Assembly: GCF_025336485.1 (NCBI RefSeq)
Contig: NZ_JAODAB010000031.1
Location: 1 to 60,749, forward strand
DNA: 60,749 nucleotides
Direction: 5' to 3'
Source of the DNA: Pseudomonas citri
Lineage (GTDB): Bacteria > Pseudomonadota > Gammaproteobacteria > Pseudomonadales > Pseudomonadaceae
The position numbers were made by a program, and so were the translations under genes. The first letter of the stretch is position 1; every line of letters begins with the position of its first letter. Shown in pieces: positions 16,526 through 25,573 of this stretch. Below the pieces are notes generated by a model that worked only from the letters and a program-made list of their open reading frames with translations, was not told where the DNA came from and made no database searches.

Positions 16526-18055
16526 TTATCCCGTCATTGCCCCCATTCCCACCGTCGTCCGCAACCGCCCTTCCAGCCGACGCTTGAGCCCACGGGATTC
16601 GATCAACAGCTTCGAACCTTTGCTGGCATTGGCCCGGCCCCATTCCTCCAGCAACTCCAGGCACGAGTGGTCGATGTAGCTCAGGTTGTTGAGCGGCACA
16701 TGCACGGTCGCGCCAGCGGGGATGCTGCCCAGTACCTGGGTCAGCGCCGGGACCTTGAGGAATGTCGCCGCGCCCACCAGGCGCAGTTCCATCTCGCCTT
16801 CCTCGGGCAGATCGACCAGGCTGATTTTCAGGCGCGAAGCTTTCCAGGCGAGCTTGACCAGCGTGAGGCCAAAACCGATCAGTACGCCCGTGAGCAAGTC
16901 GGTGAAGATGATCGCCAGGGCCGTCGCCGCGTAGGTGAACATCGGCATCCGGCCATAACGACCCAGATTGCGGAACGCCTTGAGATCCACCAGTTTGAAA
17001 CCGGTGTACACCAGCACACCCGCCAGGCTCGCCACCGGAATGCTTTGCAACACGCTGGACAGCAACAGCACGAAGAGCAGCAACCACAGGCCGTGGAAAA
17101 TCGTCGACATCCGCGTGGTGGCTCCGGCCTGGACGTTGGCCGAGCTGCGCACGATCACGCCGGTCATCGGCAAGGCACCGAGCAGGCCGCAGAGCATGTT
17201 GCCGATACCCTGTGCGGAGAGTTCGCGGTCAAAGTCCGCGCGCTCGCCATTGTGCATGCGATCCACGGCGGCAGCCGACAGCAGGGTCTCGGCGCTGGCG
17301 ATGAAGGCCACGGCGAACGCGGCGACCAGCAACGTCGGGTCGGCCAGGTTCAGCAGGTCCGTTGGACGCAGCCAGTCGATGGCTTCGGCCAGGTTGTCCG
17401 GAACCTCCACGCGCTTGACCTGCAAGGCCAGCACCAGGCTGGCGATGGTCGCCAGGCCCACGCCCAGCAAGGCGCCGGGAATGAAGCGCAGGCTGTGGGG
17501 ACGAAGTTTTTCCCACAGCCACATCACGGCAATCGTCGACAGGCCGAGCAGGCCGGCCTGCCAGCCGAAGGACGGCAAGGCCTGGGCCACCGCCGCCGGG
17601 AACGCCGCCAGGTTATCCAGCCCCGAGGGCTTGGGCGCCGCGTCGAGCATGACATGGACTTGCGACAGCACGATCAGTACACCGATACCGGCCAGCATGC
17701 CGTAGACCACGGCAGGCGCGGTCACGCGAAACCAGCAACCCAGGCGAAAGCGCCCGGCGAGCAATTGCAGGAAACCGGCCAGCAGCAGGATCGGCCCGAG
17801 CATGGTCACGCCGTGCTGGCGCACCAGTTCGAAGACCAATACCGCCAGCCCGGCGGCCGGGCCACTGACTTGCAGCTTCGAACCGGCCAGAAAACCCACC
17901 ACCAGGCCACCGACGATGCCGGTGATCAGGCCTTTGGCCGGCGGCAGGCCCGAGGCGATGGCAATGCCCATGCACAAGGGCAGCGCCACCAAGAACACAA
18001 CCACCGAAGCCAGCAGCTCCCGTGGCAGAACAGCTTTTGATTGAGCGGCACGCAT
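16526..18055 (-). CDS. SulP family anion transporter with STAS domain
   Basis: 509 residues from ATG 18055, supported by GGGAG seven bases upstream; an in-frame ATG at 18085 is less well placed. The protein has about ten to twelve membrane helices starting LLASVVVFLVALPLCMG, with the SulP hallmarks of the first half (SGLPPAKGLITGIVGG, then VSGPAAGLAVLVF). The C-terminal ~100 residues form a STAS domain (VHVPLNNLSYIDHSCLELLEEW). SulP proteins carry sulfate, bicarbonate or dicarboxylates. The gene directly upstream encodes a carbonic anhydrase on the same strand, so bicarbonate is the most likely substrate; this is inference. Confidence 0.93.
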   Translation of the reverse strand: MRAAQSKAVLPRELLASVVVFLVALPLCMGIAIASGLPPAKGLITGIVGGLVVGFLAGSKLQVSGPAAGLAVLVFELVRQHGVTMLGPILLLAGFLQLLAGRFRLGCWFRVTAPAVVYGMLAGIGVLIVLSQVHVMLDAAPKPSGLDNLAAFPAAVAQALPSFGWQAGLLGLSTIAVMWLWEKLRPHSLRFIPGALLGVGLATIASLVLALQVKRVEVPDNLAEAIDWLRPTDLLNLADPTLLVAAFAVAFIASAETLLSAAAVDRMHNGERADFDRELSAQGIGNMLCGLLGALPMTGVIVRSSANVQAGATTRMSTIFHGLWLLLFVLLLSSVLQSIPVASLAGVLVYTGFKLVDLKAFRNLGRYGRMPMFTYAATALAIIFTDLLTGVLIGFGLTLVKLAWKASRLKISLVDLPEEGEMELRLVGAATFLKVPALTQVLGSIPAGATVHVPLNNLSYIDHSCLELLEEWGRANASKGSKLLIESRGLKRRLEGRLRTTVGMGAMTG

Positions 18056-18181
18056 GGCGACTCTCCCGAAGTTTTCTTCAGGCATGGCAAGGCCTACCCG
18101 CCCGAAGGCAGGTTGGCTTGAACCACGCAGGTTTAGGTTTTGTACGAAGGTTGCGGCTTTTCGTACAAACCCTCGGAGCGG

Positions 18182-18913
18182 TTAGAAGCGCGCTTTGGGC
18201 GTCGCTACCGGTATCGGATGGCTGCCATCGAGCGGCCGGAAACAATTCTGCTCCGCGTCAAAGGCTTTGATCTCGCTGGTTTCGATGTTGTACACCCAGC
18301 CATGGATGAACAACTGGCCGCTGGCCATGCGAGAGGCCACCGAGGGGTGCGTGCGCAAATGCTGCAACTGTGCGATCACGTTTTCTTCGGTGAGGATGGG
18401 CATGGTCTGTTTTTCGTCGCCGCAAGGGCAATTGTCATGGACCATGGTCTTGGCGACTTCGGCGTGGCGTAGCCACGCCTTGACCGTCGGCATCTTTTCC
18501 AGGGTGTCGGGGTTGAGTACCGCGCGCATGGCGCCGCAATCGGAATGGCCGCAGACAATGATGTGTTGTACACCGAGGGCCAGCACGGCGTATTCGATGG
18601 CGGTGGAGACGCCACCGTTCATTTGTCCGTACGGTGGCACGACATTGCCGACGTTACGGGTCACGAACAGGTCGCCGGGGGAGCTGTGGGTGATCAACTC
18701 GGGCACGATGCGCGAGTCTGCGCAGGTGATGAACATTGCCCTGGGTTTCTGGGCGGTGGCGAGTTTCTTGAAGAGTTCTTCCTGCTGGGGAAAGATCTCG
18801 TGATGGAAATGCATAAAGCCGTCAACGATATGCCGCAGCGCTGCATCGGCGGTCTCCGCCTCTGGTTGGGCTGAAGCCGACGCAGCCAACGGCTGTTTAT
18901 CCTTGTCACTCAT
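18182..18913 (-). CDS. Beta-class carbonic anhydrase
   Basis: 243 residues. It interconverts CO2 and bicarbonate. The zinc ligands are present in the class pattern: Cys and Asp-Arg in CADSRIVPE, then His and Cys in GHSDCGAM. The N-terminal 25 residues are a low-complexity Ala/Gln/Glu stretch not usual for the core. The ribosome binding site is AAAGAGGA before ATG 18913. The SulP transporter gene starts about 125 bases downstream on the same strand, suggesting joint work in bicarbonate supply. The gap contains no clear terminator. Confidence 0.95.
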   Translation of the reverse strand: MSDKDKQPLAASASAQPEAETADAALRHIVDGFMHFHHEIFPQQEELFKKLATAQKPRAMFITCADSRIVPELITHSSPGDLFVTRNVGNVVPPYGQMNGGVSTAIEYAVLALGVQHIIVCGHSDCGAMRAVLNPDTLEKMPTVKAWLRHAEVAKTMVHDNCPCGDEKQTMPILTEENVIAQLQHLRTHPSVASRMASGQLFIHGWVYNIETSEIKAFDAEQNCFRPLDGSHPIPVATPKARF

Positions 18914-19110
18914 GATTCATCCTCTTTGAGGCGCCAGTGGCTGGTTAAAAAATGTCCAGGTCGACATCTACGACCCGTCAGTCACTCGCTGAACAAGGTA
19001 GCGGCCGAAACTTAACTCAAACTGAAATCGGAGGCTCTAGATCAACGATTACAAGGGTGGCAAAACGCTGGCGCGGATCAGCGCCACGCAGGCCACCACG
19101 TCAACTTTAA

Positions 19111-20169
19111 TCAAATCAACGGCATCTGTCGGCCCGGCGGACAAAAGGCGTCGCAATCGAGACGGTAACCTTCGCGTCGATCGAGCCCCAGGCGCTTGAG
19201 GGCCCGGCTGAAACGCTGGGCCAGCAGGTCGGCGAAAGGCCCCTCGCCACGCATCCGCGTACCGAACTGGCTGTCGTACAGCTCGCCGCCACGGCTCTGG
19301 CGCACCAGGCTCAACACATGGGCGGCGCGCTGCGGGTAATGCGCCTGCAACCACTCCTCGAACAGCGGCGCGACCTCCAACGGCAGGCGCAGCATGACGT
19401 AGGCGGCCTGCTGCGCGCCGGCGGCGTGGGCCTCGCTGAGCAGGCGCTCGATCTCGCTGTCGTTGATCATCGGGATCATCGGCGCGCACAGCACCCCCAC
19501 GGGAATACCCGCTTCACGCATGACCCTGATCGCCCGCAACCGCGCCTTGGGCGCCGCCGCGCGGGGTTCGAGGATGCGCTTGAGTTCATCGTCCAGGGTG
19601 GTGAGGCTGATCATCACGTGGACCAGGCGTCGTTGCGCCAGCTCGGCCAGCAGGTCCAGGTCACGGAGGATCAGCGAACCCTTGGTGACGATGGTCAGCG
19701 GATGCCGATAACGCAGCAGTACTTCGAGAATCCGCCGGGTTATCCGCTGTTCGCGCTCGATCGGCTGATAGGGATCGGTGTTGGAGCCCAGCGCGATTGG
19801 CGCGCATCGGTAGCCGCGTCGAGACAGCTGTTCTTCCAGCACGTCGGCGGCGTTGGTCTTGGCGATCAGCTTCGTTTCGAAATCCAGCCCCGGCGACAGG
19901 TCCCAATAGGCATGGCTGGGTCGCGCATAGCAGTAGATGCAGCCGTGCTCGCAACCCCGGTAAGGATTGATCGAGCGATCGAAGGGAATGTCCGGCGAGG
20001 TGTTGCGGGCGATGATGGTCTTCGCTTTCTCGATGCGCACCTCGGTGCCTTGGGTCGCTGGCACTTCCTGGTACCAGCCGTCATCCTCGGCCACCGAGCG
20101 ATTCGGCGCGAAGCGGTTGTGCGGGTTGGTGGCGGTGCCGCGGCCACGGGGTGGAAGAGAGGCTGACAT
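19111..20169 (-). CDS. PA0069-type radical SAM protein (SplB-like)
   Basis: 352 residues from ATG 20169, with CGGAG seven bases before it. The radical SAM cluster is Cys73, Cys77 and Cys80 (GCEHGCIYC), ligating a 4Fe-4S cluster that cleaves S-adenosylmethionine. The family belongs to the group that includes spore photoproduct lyase (SplB, COG1533) but its reaction is unknown. A 16-base LexA box lies 17 bases upstream of the start codon, so expression should rise with DNA damage. P. aeruginosa PA0069 is, as I recall, a LexA-regulated gene. A role in repairing a nucleic-acid lesion is a fair inference. It is divergent from the phosphatase gene at 20360. Confidence 0.9.
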   Translation of the reverse strand: MSASLPPRGRGTATNPHNRFAPNRSVAEDDGWYQEVPATQGTEVRIEKAKTIIARNTSPDIPFDRSINPYRGCEHGCIYCYARPSHAYWDLSPGLDFETKLIAKTNAADVLEEQLSRRGYRCAPIALGSNTDPYQPIEREQRITRRILEVLLRYRHPLTIVTKGSLILRDLDLLAELAQRRLVHVMISLTTLDDELKRILEPRAAAPKARLRAIRVMREAGIPVGVLCAPMIPMINDSEIERLLSEAHAAGAQQAAYVMLRLPLEVAPLFEEWLQAHYPQRAAHVLSLVRQSRGGELYDSQFGTRMRGEGPFADLLAQRFSRALKRLGLDRREGYRLDCDAFCPPGRQMPLI

Positions 20170-20185
20170 GGGCAAACTCCGATTG

Positions 20186-20201
20186 CTGTATGTGCATACA
20201 G
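20186..20201. promoter_or_regulatory. LexA box (SOS operator)
   Basis: CTGTATGTGCATACAG is a perfect CTGT-N8-ACAG palindrome with a palindromic core, flanked by TG and TA as in the extended consensus. It sits 17 bases before the radical SAM start codon and would block that promoter. The divergent phosphatase gene starts 159 bases to the other side and is less likely to be controlled. Confidence 0.85.
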
Positions 20202-20359
20202 TATTCGTTGAAGTCGAATCCGGCCAGTGCCGTTGGGCGGCCCGTCCAGCCGGGTGGGGCCAGGCGACAATTCACGACGCTTTGACGTCCTCCTTACAGG
20301 TTTTTAACGGGGGCTGGCTGAAACTGGACGCTTGAACCTTTCGTTTCGGTCGCCCCTGC

Positions 20360-21040
20360 ATGCTCAAATTCTGTTTCCGTTCCTTGCTGTGCCTGGCGTT
20401 GTTCATCGGGGGTGTCGAGTCGCCGGTCCAGGCGGCTGATGAGGTTGAGGCGAGGCCCGCCGATTGGGCCCAACCGGTGGAAAAAAGCTACAACCTCTAC
20501 CGGATGTCACCCACGCTCTATCGCAGCTCCCTGCCGGACGGCGGCGCCCTGCCGCTGTTGGCAAAACTCAGGATCGGCACCGTCATCACCTTCCTGCCGG
20601 AGTCGGACAAGCGCTGGCTGTCCAGCCCCGGCATCGAGCAAGTGCAGTTGCCCTACCGCACCAATCACGTCGACGACAGCGACATCCTCAGGGCCCTGCG
20701 CGCGATCCAGGCGGCCGAAGCCAAGGGCCCGGTGCTGATGCACTGCAAGCATGGTTCGGACCGCACCGGATTGGTCGCCGCCATGTACCGGGTGGTGGTC
20801 CAGGGCTGGAGCAAGGAAGATGCATTGAACGAAATGACCGAGGGTGGTTTCGGGGACAGCCATCACTTCAAGGACGGCGTTCGCTACATGATGCAGGCCG
20901 ATGTCGACAAACTGCGCACAGCATTGGCAAACGGCGATTGCAGCACCAGCGTTTTTGCACTGTGTTCCTTGCAAAGCTGGGTCAACTCGACCACGACATC
21001 GTCACACCTCGATCCTCAGGCGGCCCTTCCCAAGCCATGA
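20360..21040 (+). CDS. Predicted periplasmic dual-specificity/tyrosine phosphatase
   Basis: 226 residues. A cleavable signal peptide covers about residues 1-26 (ending SPVQAA). The phosphatase signature HCKHGSDRTG is intact, with catalytic Cys129 and Arg135, and an Asp pair near 105-106 (HVDDSD) that could act as general acid. Fold and length match DSP/tyrosine phosphatases of the Siw14-like type found in Gram-negative bacteria. The last 30 residues, with two cysteines and a Ser/Thr-rich tail, are an addition of unknown role. Substrates could be phosphotyrosine, inositol phosphates or other periplasmic phosphoesters. The stop codon abuts the end of the convergent peptidase gene at 21041. Confidence 0.82.
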   Translation: MLKFCFRSLLCLALFIGGVESPVQAADEVEARPADWAQPVEKSYNLYRMSPTLYRSSLPDGGALPLLAKLRIGTVITFLPESDKRWLSSPGIEQVQLPYRTNHVDDSDILRALRAIQAAEAKGPVLMHCKHGSDRTGLVAAMYRVVVQGWSKEDALNEMTEGGFGDSHHFKDGVRYMMQADVDKLRTALANGDCSTSVFALCSLQSWVNSTTTSSHLDPQAALPKP

Positions 21041-23032
21041 TCAGCGACTGTCCAGGAATGCCTGGATGGACTCGGTCAGCGGCCGCGAATCGCCTGGCCC
21101 GAATATCGTCTCGCGCAGTGCCTGGCCGGTTTTCCGATTGAACAACCCGTCGCGCTTGAACCGCTGGAACACGGTTTTCGCCCGCTCCCTGGACCAGGCG
21201 TAGGCATAGATGCCGGCGGCATAGCCGGTCACCAGATAGTCCAGGCCATTGGGCCAGCGCTCGCCGGGCCACACGGGCAGGTGCCCGACCTCTGCGCTGA
21301 CTTGATCGAATACCTGCTGGGCGGTGCGGCCGTCGCCGTGGCTGCGGTGCAATTCCATGTCGAACAGCGCATCACGCAGGAATGCGGCGGTGTCCCAACT
21401 GGTCTGGGTGTCGAGGTAAACCAGCAACTGTTCGGCGATGCCGTCCGGCAGGGGCTCCCCGGTCCGGTAATGTTTCGATACCCGAATCAGGCATGGCTTG
21501 GAAAAACACCATTGTTCGAACAGCACCCCGGCGAATTCGGCCGTGTCCCGGGACAGCTCGGAGATGCCCGAGACTTCACGGTATTGCGCGTGGGTCAACA
21601 GGTGGTGCAGGCAATGACCGAATTCATGGAAGAGGATCCGCAGTTGCCGATGATCCAGCAACACCGGGTCGCCCCCTGAGCCGCGCGGCAACCAGCCATG
21701 CAACACGGCGACCGGATAGCGGGGCCGGCCCTCGGCGGTGATGCGGCGGTTTCGCAGGGTGGTGGTGTTTGGGAAGCCGTCCTGGTCGGCTTTTTCCAGC
21801 GGGTCGAAATACAGATAGCCAATGGGCTCGTCCCACTCGCGGACTTCAAACAGCCGCACGTCTGGATGCCAGGTCGCCACATCCTGGCGTTCCACGATGC
21901 GCACGCCGAACAGGTCCCTGGCGATCTGCAACAGCTGCGAAAAAGTCGATTCCAGCTCAAACCAGGCGCTGACGGTCTGCTCTGAAACACCTGCCGCTTG
22001 CCGCCGTAGCTTTTGCGCCAGGTATGGATAATCCCAAGGCTGGAGGTCGCTGAAGCCTTGCGTCTTGGCGAATGCCTGCAACTGCTCGGTGTCCCGGGCA
22101 AATGTGCTGCGTTGCCGGGCAAGCCCTTCATGCAGGAACGACAGCACTTGCTCGGGCGATTCGGCTTGCTCGGACTCGAGGGCCATGTGAGCGTAACTCG
22201 GGTAACCCAGCAGGGTGGCGTACCGCTGACGGTCCCTGGACAACTGCGCGAGGACTTCCCCGTTGTCGAACACGCCTGCCTGGGGCCCTTGGTCCGATGC
22301 TCGGGTGCTGAAGGCGATGTACATGCGTTTGCGCAGCAGTTGATCATCGGCGTAACGGCTGACGATGCGAAACGATTCCTCGTCGAGTGCCAGCCGCCAG
22401 CCCTTGTGTCCAGCCTTGCGGGCCTGCTCAGCCATGCGTTGCTTGAAAGACGCCGGCAGGCCGCTCAATTGGGCTTCGTCGTCGAACGCCTGGTGCCAGG
22501 CTTTGTTGGCCTCGTGCAAGTGTTCCTGGAACAGGCTCCGGGCGCCCTGGATGCGCAGCATCAGGTCTCCCAGCTCCGCCGGTGCGTCGTGGGCCAATCC
22601 GTTCTGGCGAAACTGCCGGAGGACTTTTTCCAGTGCGCGTTTTCTCGCCGGTGTGAAATGCCTGGCGATCTGGCTGTTCGCCAATCGCTGGAAGAGTTGA
22701 AACAGTTCGCGATTCTGTTTCAGCGACCGTTGGTAGTCGTGCAGGCGCTCGCTGCAATCGAGGGACGCCTGTGCCCAGTCGGCGCCTGTCCGGCTCAGGG
22801 TCAGGCATTCCAGCAAGTAGCCGAAGCCTTTCAAGCGGGCGTGGACCTCATCCATCGCCAGTACGAGGTCGTCCCACGTGGGGAAGGGCGTCTGGGTCTT
22901 TATGATCTCGGCGACTTTAGCGCGACTCTCGGCAATGATCTGGTCGAGGGCCGGTGAGAAATGCCTGGCTTGGATCCGGGCGAAAGGGGGCAGGTCATAA
23001 GCCTGCAACAGCGGATCGTCATCGTTGGGCAT
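21041..23032 (-). CDS. M3 family metallopeptidase (oligopeptidase A paralogue)
   Basis: 663 residues. It is clearly related to PrlC encoded just upstream: both begin with LLQAYDLPPF/LLQPYDLPPF and share the same overall layout. The zinc site HEFGH (LFHEFGHCLHHLL) and the downstream Glu region (TAEFAGVLFEQW) are present, so it should be an active thimet-type oligopeptidase cutting short peptides in the cytoplasm. It has diverged widely elsewhere, and probably differs in specificity. It lies 115 bases after the YheV gene on the same strand and ends immediately next to the convergent phosphatase gene. Confidence 0.92.
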   Translation of the reverse strand: MPNDDDPLLQAYDLPPFARIQARHFSPALDQIIAESRAKVAEIIKTQTPFPTWDDLVLAMDEVHARLKGFGYLLECLTLSRTGADWAQASLDCSERLHDYQRSLKQNRELFQLFQRLANSQIARHFTPARKRALEKVLRQFRQNGLAHDAPAELGDLMLRIQGARSLFQEHLHEANKAWHQAFDDEAQLSGLPASFKQRMAEQARKAGHKGWRLALDEESFRIVSRYADDQLLRKRMYIAFSTRASDQGPQAGVFDNGEVLAQLSRDRQRYATLLGYPSYAHMALESEQAESPEQVLSFLHEGLARQRSTFARDTEQLQAFAKTQGFSDLQPWDYPYLAQKLRRQAAGVSEQTVSAWFELESTFSQLLQIARDLFGVRIVERQDVATWHPDVRLFEVREWDEPIGYLYFDPLEKADQDGFPNTTTLRNRRITAEGRPRYPVAVLHGWLPRGSGGDPVLLDHRQLRILFHEFGHCLHHLLTHAQYREVSGISELSRDTAEFAGVLFEQWCFSKPCLIRVSKHYRTGEPLPDGIAEQLLVYLDTQTSWDTAAFLRDALFDMELHRSHGDGRTAQQVFDQVSAEVGHLPVWPGERWPNGLDYLVTGYAAGIYAYAWSRERAKTVFQRFKRDGLFNRKTGQALRETIFGPGDSRPLTESIQAFLDSR

Positions 23033-23147
23033 CAGCAGTCTTCCTTGGACTGAACGGGCGGGACAGTCTGGGCAGGAAGCCCTGCGGCGGGGCGATATAT
23101 ATGTATCGCTTCCGGGCCGTGGGGCCCGGAAGGTGATACCGGATCAT

Positions 23148-23426
23148 TCAGTCGGTTTTTTTCTTCAACTTGGGGTTGGGGAAAAACTGCACGGCTTGAA
23201 CCTTGGCGTCCGGCACTTTCAGCGCCGAGGTGTTGACCCGGGTGCCCAATTCCTTGGGCACCGACAGGCCTTGTTCGTTGAGCGTGTCGGAATAACCGCA
23301 GGCCACGCATTCGCGGTGCGGCACGCTGTCTTCGTTCCACATCATCAACTTGTCCGGCTCGCTGCACGCCGGGCAGACCGCCCCGGCGATAAAGCGCTTC
23401 TTGGTAATCACAGGCCCCTCACTCAT
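23148..23426 (-). CDS. YheV family zinc-ribbon protein
   Basis: 92 residues with two cysteine pairs, CPACS and CVACG, about 22 residues apart, forming a small zinc ribbon. The C terminus is basic (PNPKLKKK). Its start overlaps the prlC stop by four bases (ATGA), so it is translationally coupled to the oligopeptidase. E. coli yheV is likewise next to the peptidase-like gene set, and the pairing with prlC is conserved in Pseudomonas. Function unknown. Confidence 0.88.
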   Translation of the reverse strand: MSEGPVITKKRFIAGAVCPACSEPDKLMMWNEDSVPHRECVACGYSDTLNEQGLSVPKELGTRVNTSALKVPDAKVQAVQFFPNPKLKKKTD

Positions 23427-25474
23427 GCTGCTGCGTCCTCGGAAAGGCCGCTGTGGCGCAAGAGTGCGTCAATCGAGGGCTCGCGGCCACGGAAGTCGAC
23501 GAACAGCACCATCGGTTCCTGTGAACCACCACGGGCCAGGATGGCTTCGCGGAAGGCGCGACCGGTGTCGGCGTTGAGCACGCCGTCTTCTTCGAACTTG
23601 GAGAACGCATCGGCCGACAACACTTCCGCCCATTTGTAGCTGTAGTAACCGGCCGCGTACCCGCCGGCAAAGATGTGGGCGAAGCTGTTGGGGAAGCGGT
23701 TGTAGGCCGGCGGACGCATGACCGACACCTCGTCGCGCACGCCTTCGAGCACTTGCAACACACCGCGACCGTCGCCGTGGGTGGCGTGCAGTTCGAAGTC
23801 GAACAGAGAGAATTCCAACTGGCGGACCATCATCAGGCCGGATTGGAAGTTCTTCGCCGCGAGCATTTTCTCCAGCAGGTCCTGGGGCAGCGGCTCGCCG
23901 GTTTCGTAATGGCCGGAAATCAGCGCCAGGCCTTCAGGCTCCCAGCACCAGTTCTCCATGAACTGGCTCGGCAGCTCCACGGCATCCCAGGCCACGCCGT
24001 TGATGCCGGACACACCGGCGTGTTCGACGCGGGTCAGCAGGTGGTGCAGGCCATGGCCGAACTCGTGGAACAGCGTGGTGACTTCATCGTGGGTCAGCAG
24101 CGCCGGTTTGCCGCTGTCGGCCGGGGTGAAGTTGCACACCAGGTTGGCGACCGGGCTTTGCAGCACGCCGCCTTGGGTACGACGACGATCGCGGGCACCG
24201 TCCATCCAGGCACCGCCCCGCTTGTTGGCGCGGGCATAGAGGTCGAAGAAGAAGCGGCCGACGTGCTGGCCGTTTTCCTTGATTTCGAAGAGGCGCACGT
24301 CCGGGTGCCAGCTGTCGAAGCCTTTCAGCTCGGCGATTTCGATGCCGTAGAGGCGTTGCACGATGGCGAACAGGCCGCCCAGCACCTTGTCGATCGGGAA
24401 GTATGCGCGCAGGGCTTCCTGGGCGACGCTGTAGCGCTGTTGGCGCAGTTTTTCGCCATAGAAACCGCTGTCCCAGCTTTGCAGGTCGGGGCAGCCCTGT
24501 TCGGCGGCAAACGCCTTCAGCTGCTCCAGGTCCTGGGCGGCGAACGGCTTGCTGCGCTTGGCCAGGTCGCGCAGGAAGCTGAGCACCTGGTCGCTGGATT
24601 CGGCCATCTTGGTCGCCAGGCTCAGCTCGGCGAAGTTGGCGAACCCCAGCAGCCCGGCCAGTTCCTGGCGCAGGTCGAGGATCTGTTCCATCACCGGGCC
24701 GTTGTCGTTCTGACCAGCGTTCGGGCCCTGGTCCGAGGCGCGGGTGCAGTAGGCCGCGTAGACTTCTTCGCGCAGGGCACGGTCTTCGGCGTAGGTCATC
24801 ACCGCGTAGTAGCTGGGGAACTCCAGGTTGATCAGCCAGCCGTCCAGTTCCTTGGCCTGGGCGGCGGCGGCCATTTGCGCCTTGGCCGAGTCGGTCAGGC
24901 CGGCGAGGGCGGGCTCGTCGGTGATGTGCTTGGTCCAGGCCTGGGTCGCGTCCAGCAGTTGGTTGGAGAAGCGGCTGCCCAGTTCGGACAGTTTGCTTTG
25001 CACCTCGGCGTAGCGCTGCTGCTGCTCGGGTGGCAGGTCGATGCCCGACAGGCGGAAATCGCGCAGGGCGTGTTCCAGGATGGTTTTTTGCGCCACGTCG
25101 AAACCGCCAGCCTCGGGGCTATTGGCCAGGGCCTCGTAGGCCTGGAACAGCTCGCGGTTCTGGCCCAGTTCGGTGGAGTAGGCGCTGAGCGCCGGCAGGC
25201 AGGCCTCGTAGGCCTCGCGCAGTTCCGGGCTGTTGCGCACGGCATTCAGGTGGCTCACCGGGCTCCAGGCGGCCCCCAGGCGATCGTTGAGTTCGTCCAT
25301 CGCCAACACCAGGCCGGCCCAGGTCGGCTGCTGGCCCTGGTTCTGGAGGATCTGGGCGATGGCGGCACGGTTGTCAGCCAGGATCTGCTCGATGGCCGGT
25401 TGCACATGCTCGGCACGGATCGCCGAGAATGGCGGCAGGTCGTAGGGTTGCAAAAGAGGGTTGTTCACGCTCAC
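23423..25474 (-). CDS. prlC: Oligopeptidase A
   Basis: 683 residues from a GTG at 25474 (reading SVNNPLLQ after the start), close to the 680 of E. coli OpdA; an upstream in-frame ATG at 25501 would add nine residues. It is a zinc peptidase of the M3 family with HEFGH (LFHEFGHGLHHLL) and the second-helix Glu in AVELPSQFMENW. It degrades oligopeptides, including cleaved signal peptides, in the cytoplasm. The gene is coupled to the YheV gene by a four-base overlap and is divergent from the gamma carbonic anhydrase gene at 25574. Confidence 0.95.
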   Translation of the reverse strand: MSVNNPLLQPYDLPPFSAIRAEHVQPAIEQILADNRAAIAQILQNQGQQPTWAGLVLAMDELNDRLGAAWSPVSHLNAVRNSPELREAYEACLPALSAYSTELGQNRELFQAYEALANSPEAGGFDVAQKTILEHALRDFRLSGIDLPPEQQQRYAEVQSKLSELGSRFSNQLLDATQAWTKHITDEPALAGLTDSAKAQMAAAAQAKELDGWLINLEFPSYYAVMTYAEDRALREEVYAAYCTRASDQGPNAGQNDNGPVMEQILDLRQELAGLLGFANFAELSLATKMAESSDQVLSFLRDLAKRSKPFAAQDLEQLKAFAAEQGCPDLQSWDSGFYGEKLRQQRYSVAQEALRAYFPIDKVLGGLFAIVQRLYGIEIAELKGFDSWHPDVRLFEIKENGQHVGRFFFDLYARANKRGGAWMDGARDRRRTQGGVLQSPVANLVCNFTPADSGKPALLTHDEVTTLFHEFGHGLHHLLTRVEHAGVSGINGVAWDAVELPSQFMENWCWEPEGLALISGHYETGEPLPQDLLEKMLAAKNFQSGLMMVRQLEFSLFDFELHATHGDGRGVLQVLEGVRDEVSVMRPPAYNRFPNSFAHIFAGGYAAGYYSYKWAEVLSADAFSKFEEDGVLNADTGRAFREAILARGGSQEPMVLFVDFRGREPSIDALLRHSGLSEDAAA

Positions 25475-25573
25475 GGTTGGCACCTTGGCTGGAAGAAACA
25501 CGGGCCCATCTTAATTACAATCGACGTTCACCGCAGCTAGCAGCGCCTATCAGTAGAAAAGAGAGAGCCTATC

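Noticed and set aside
16436..18040. A 534-codon open frame antisense to the SulP gene
   Set aside because: Same artefact of GC-rich codon use. The composition is rich in Gln, His, Arg and Gly and the opposite strand carries an unmistakable transporter.
23675..25540. A 621-codon open frame antisense to prlC
   Set aside because: It is the shadow of a well-supported oligopeptidase and has no ribosome binding site or family match.
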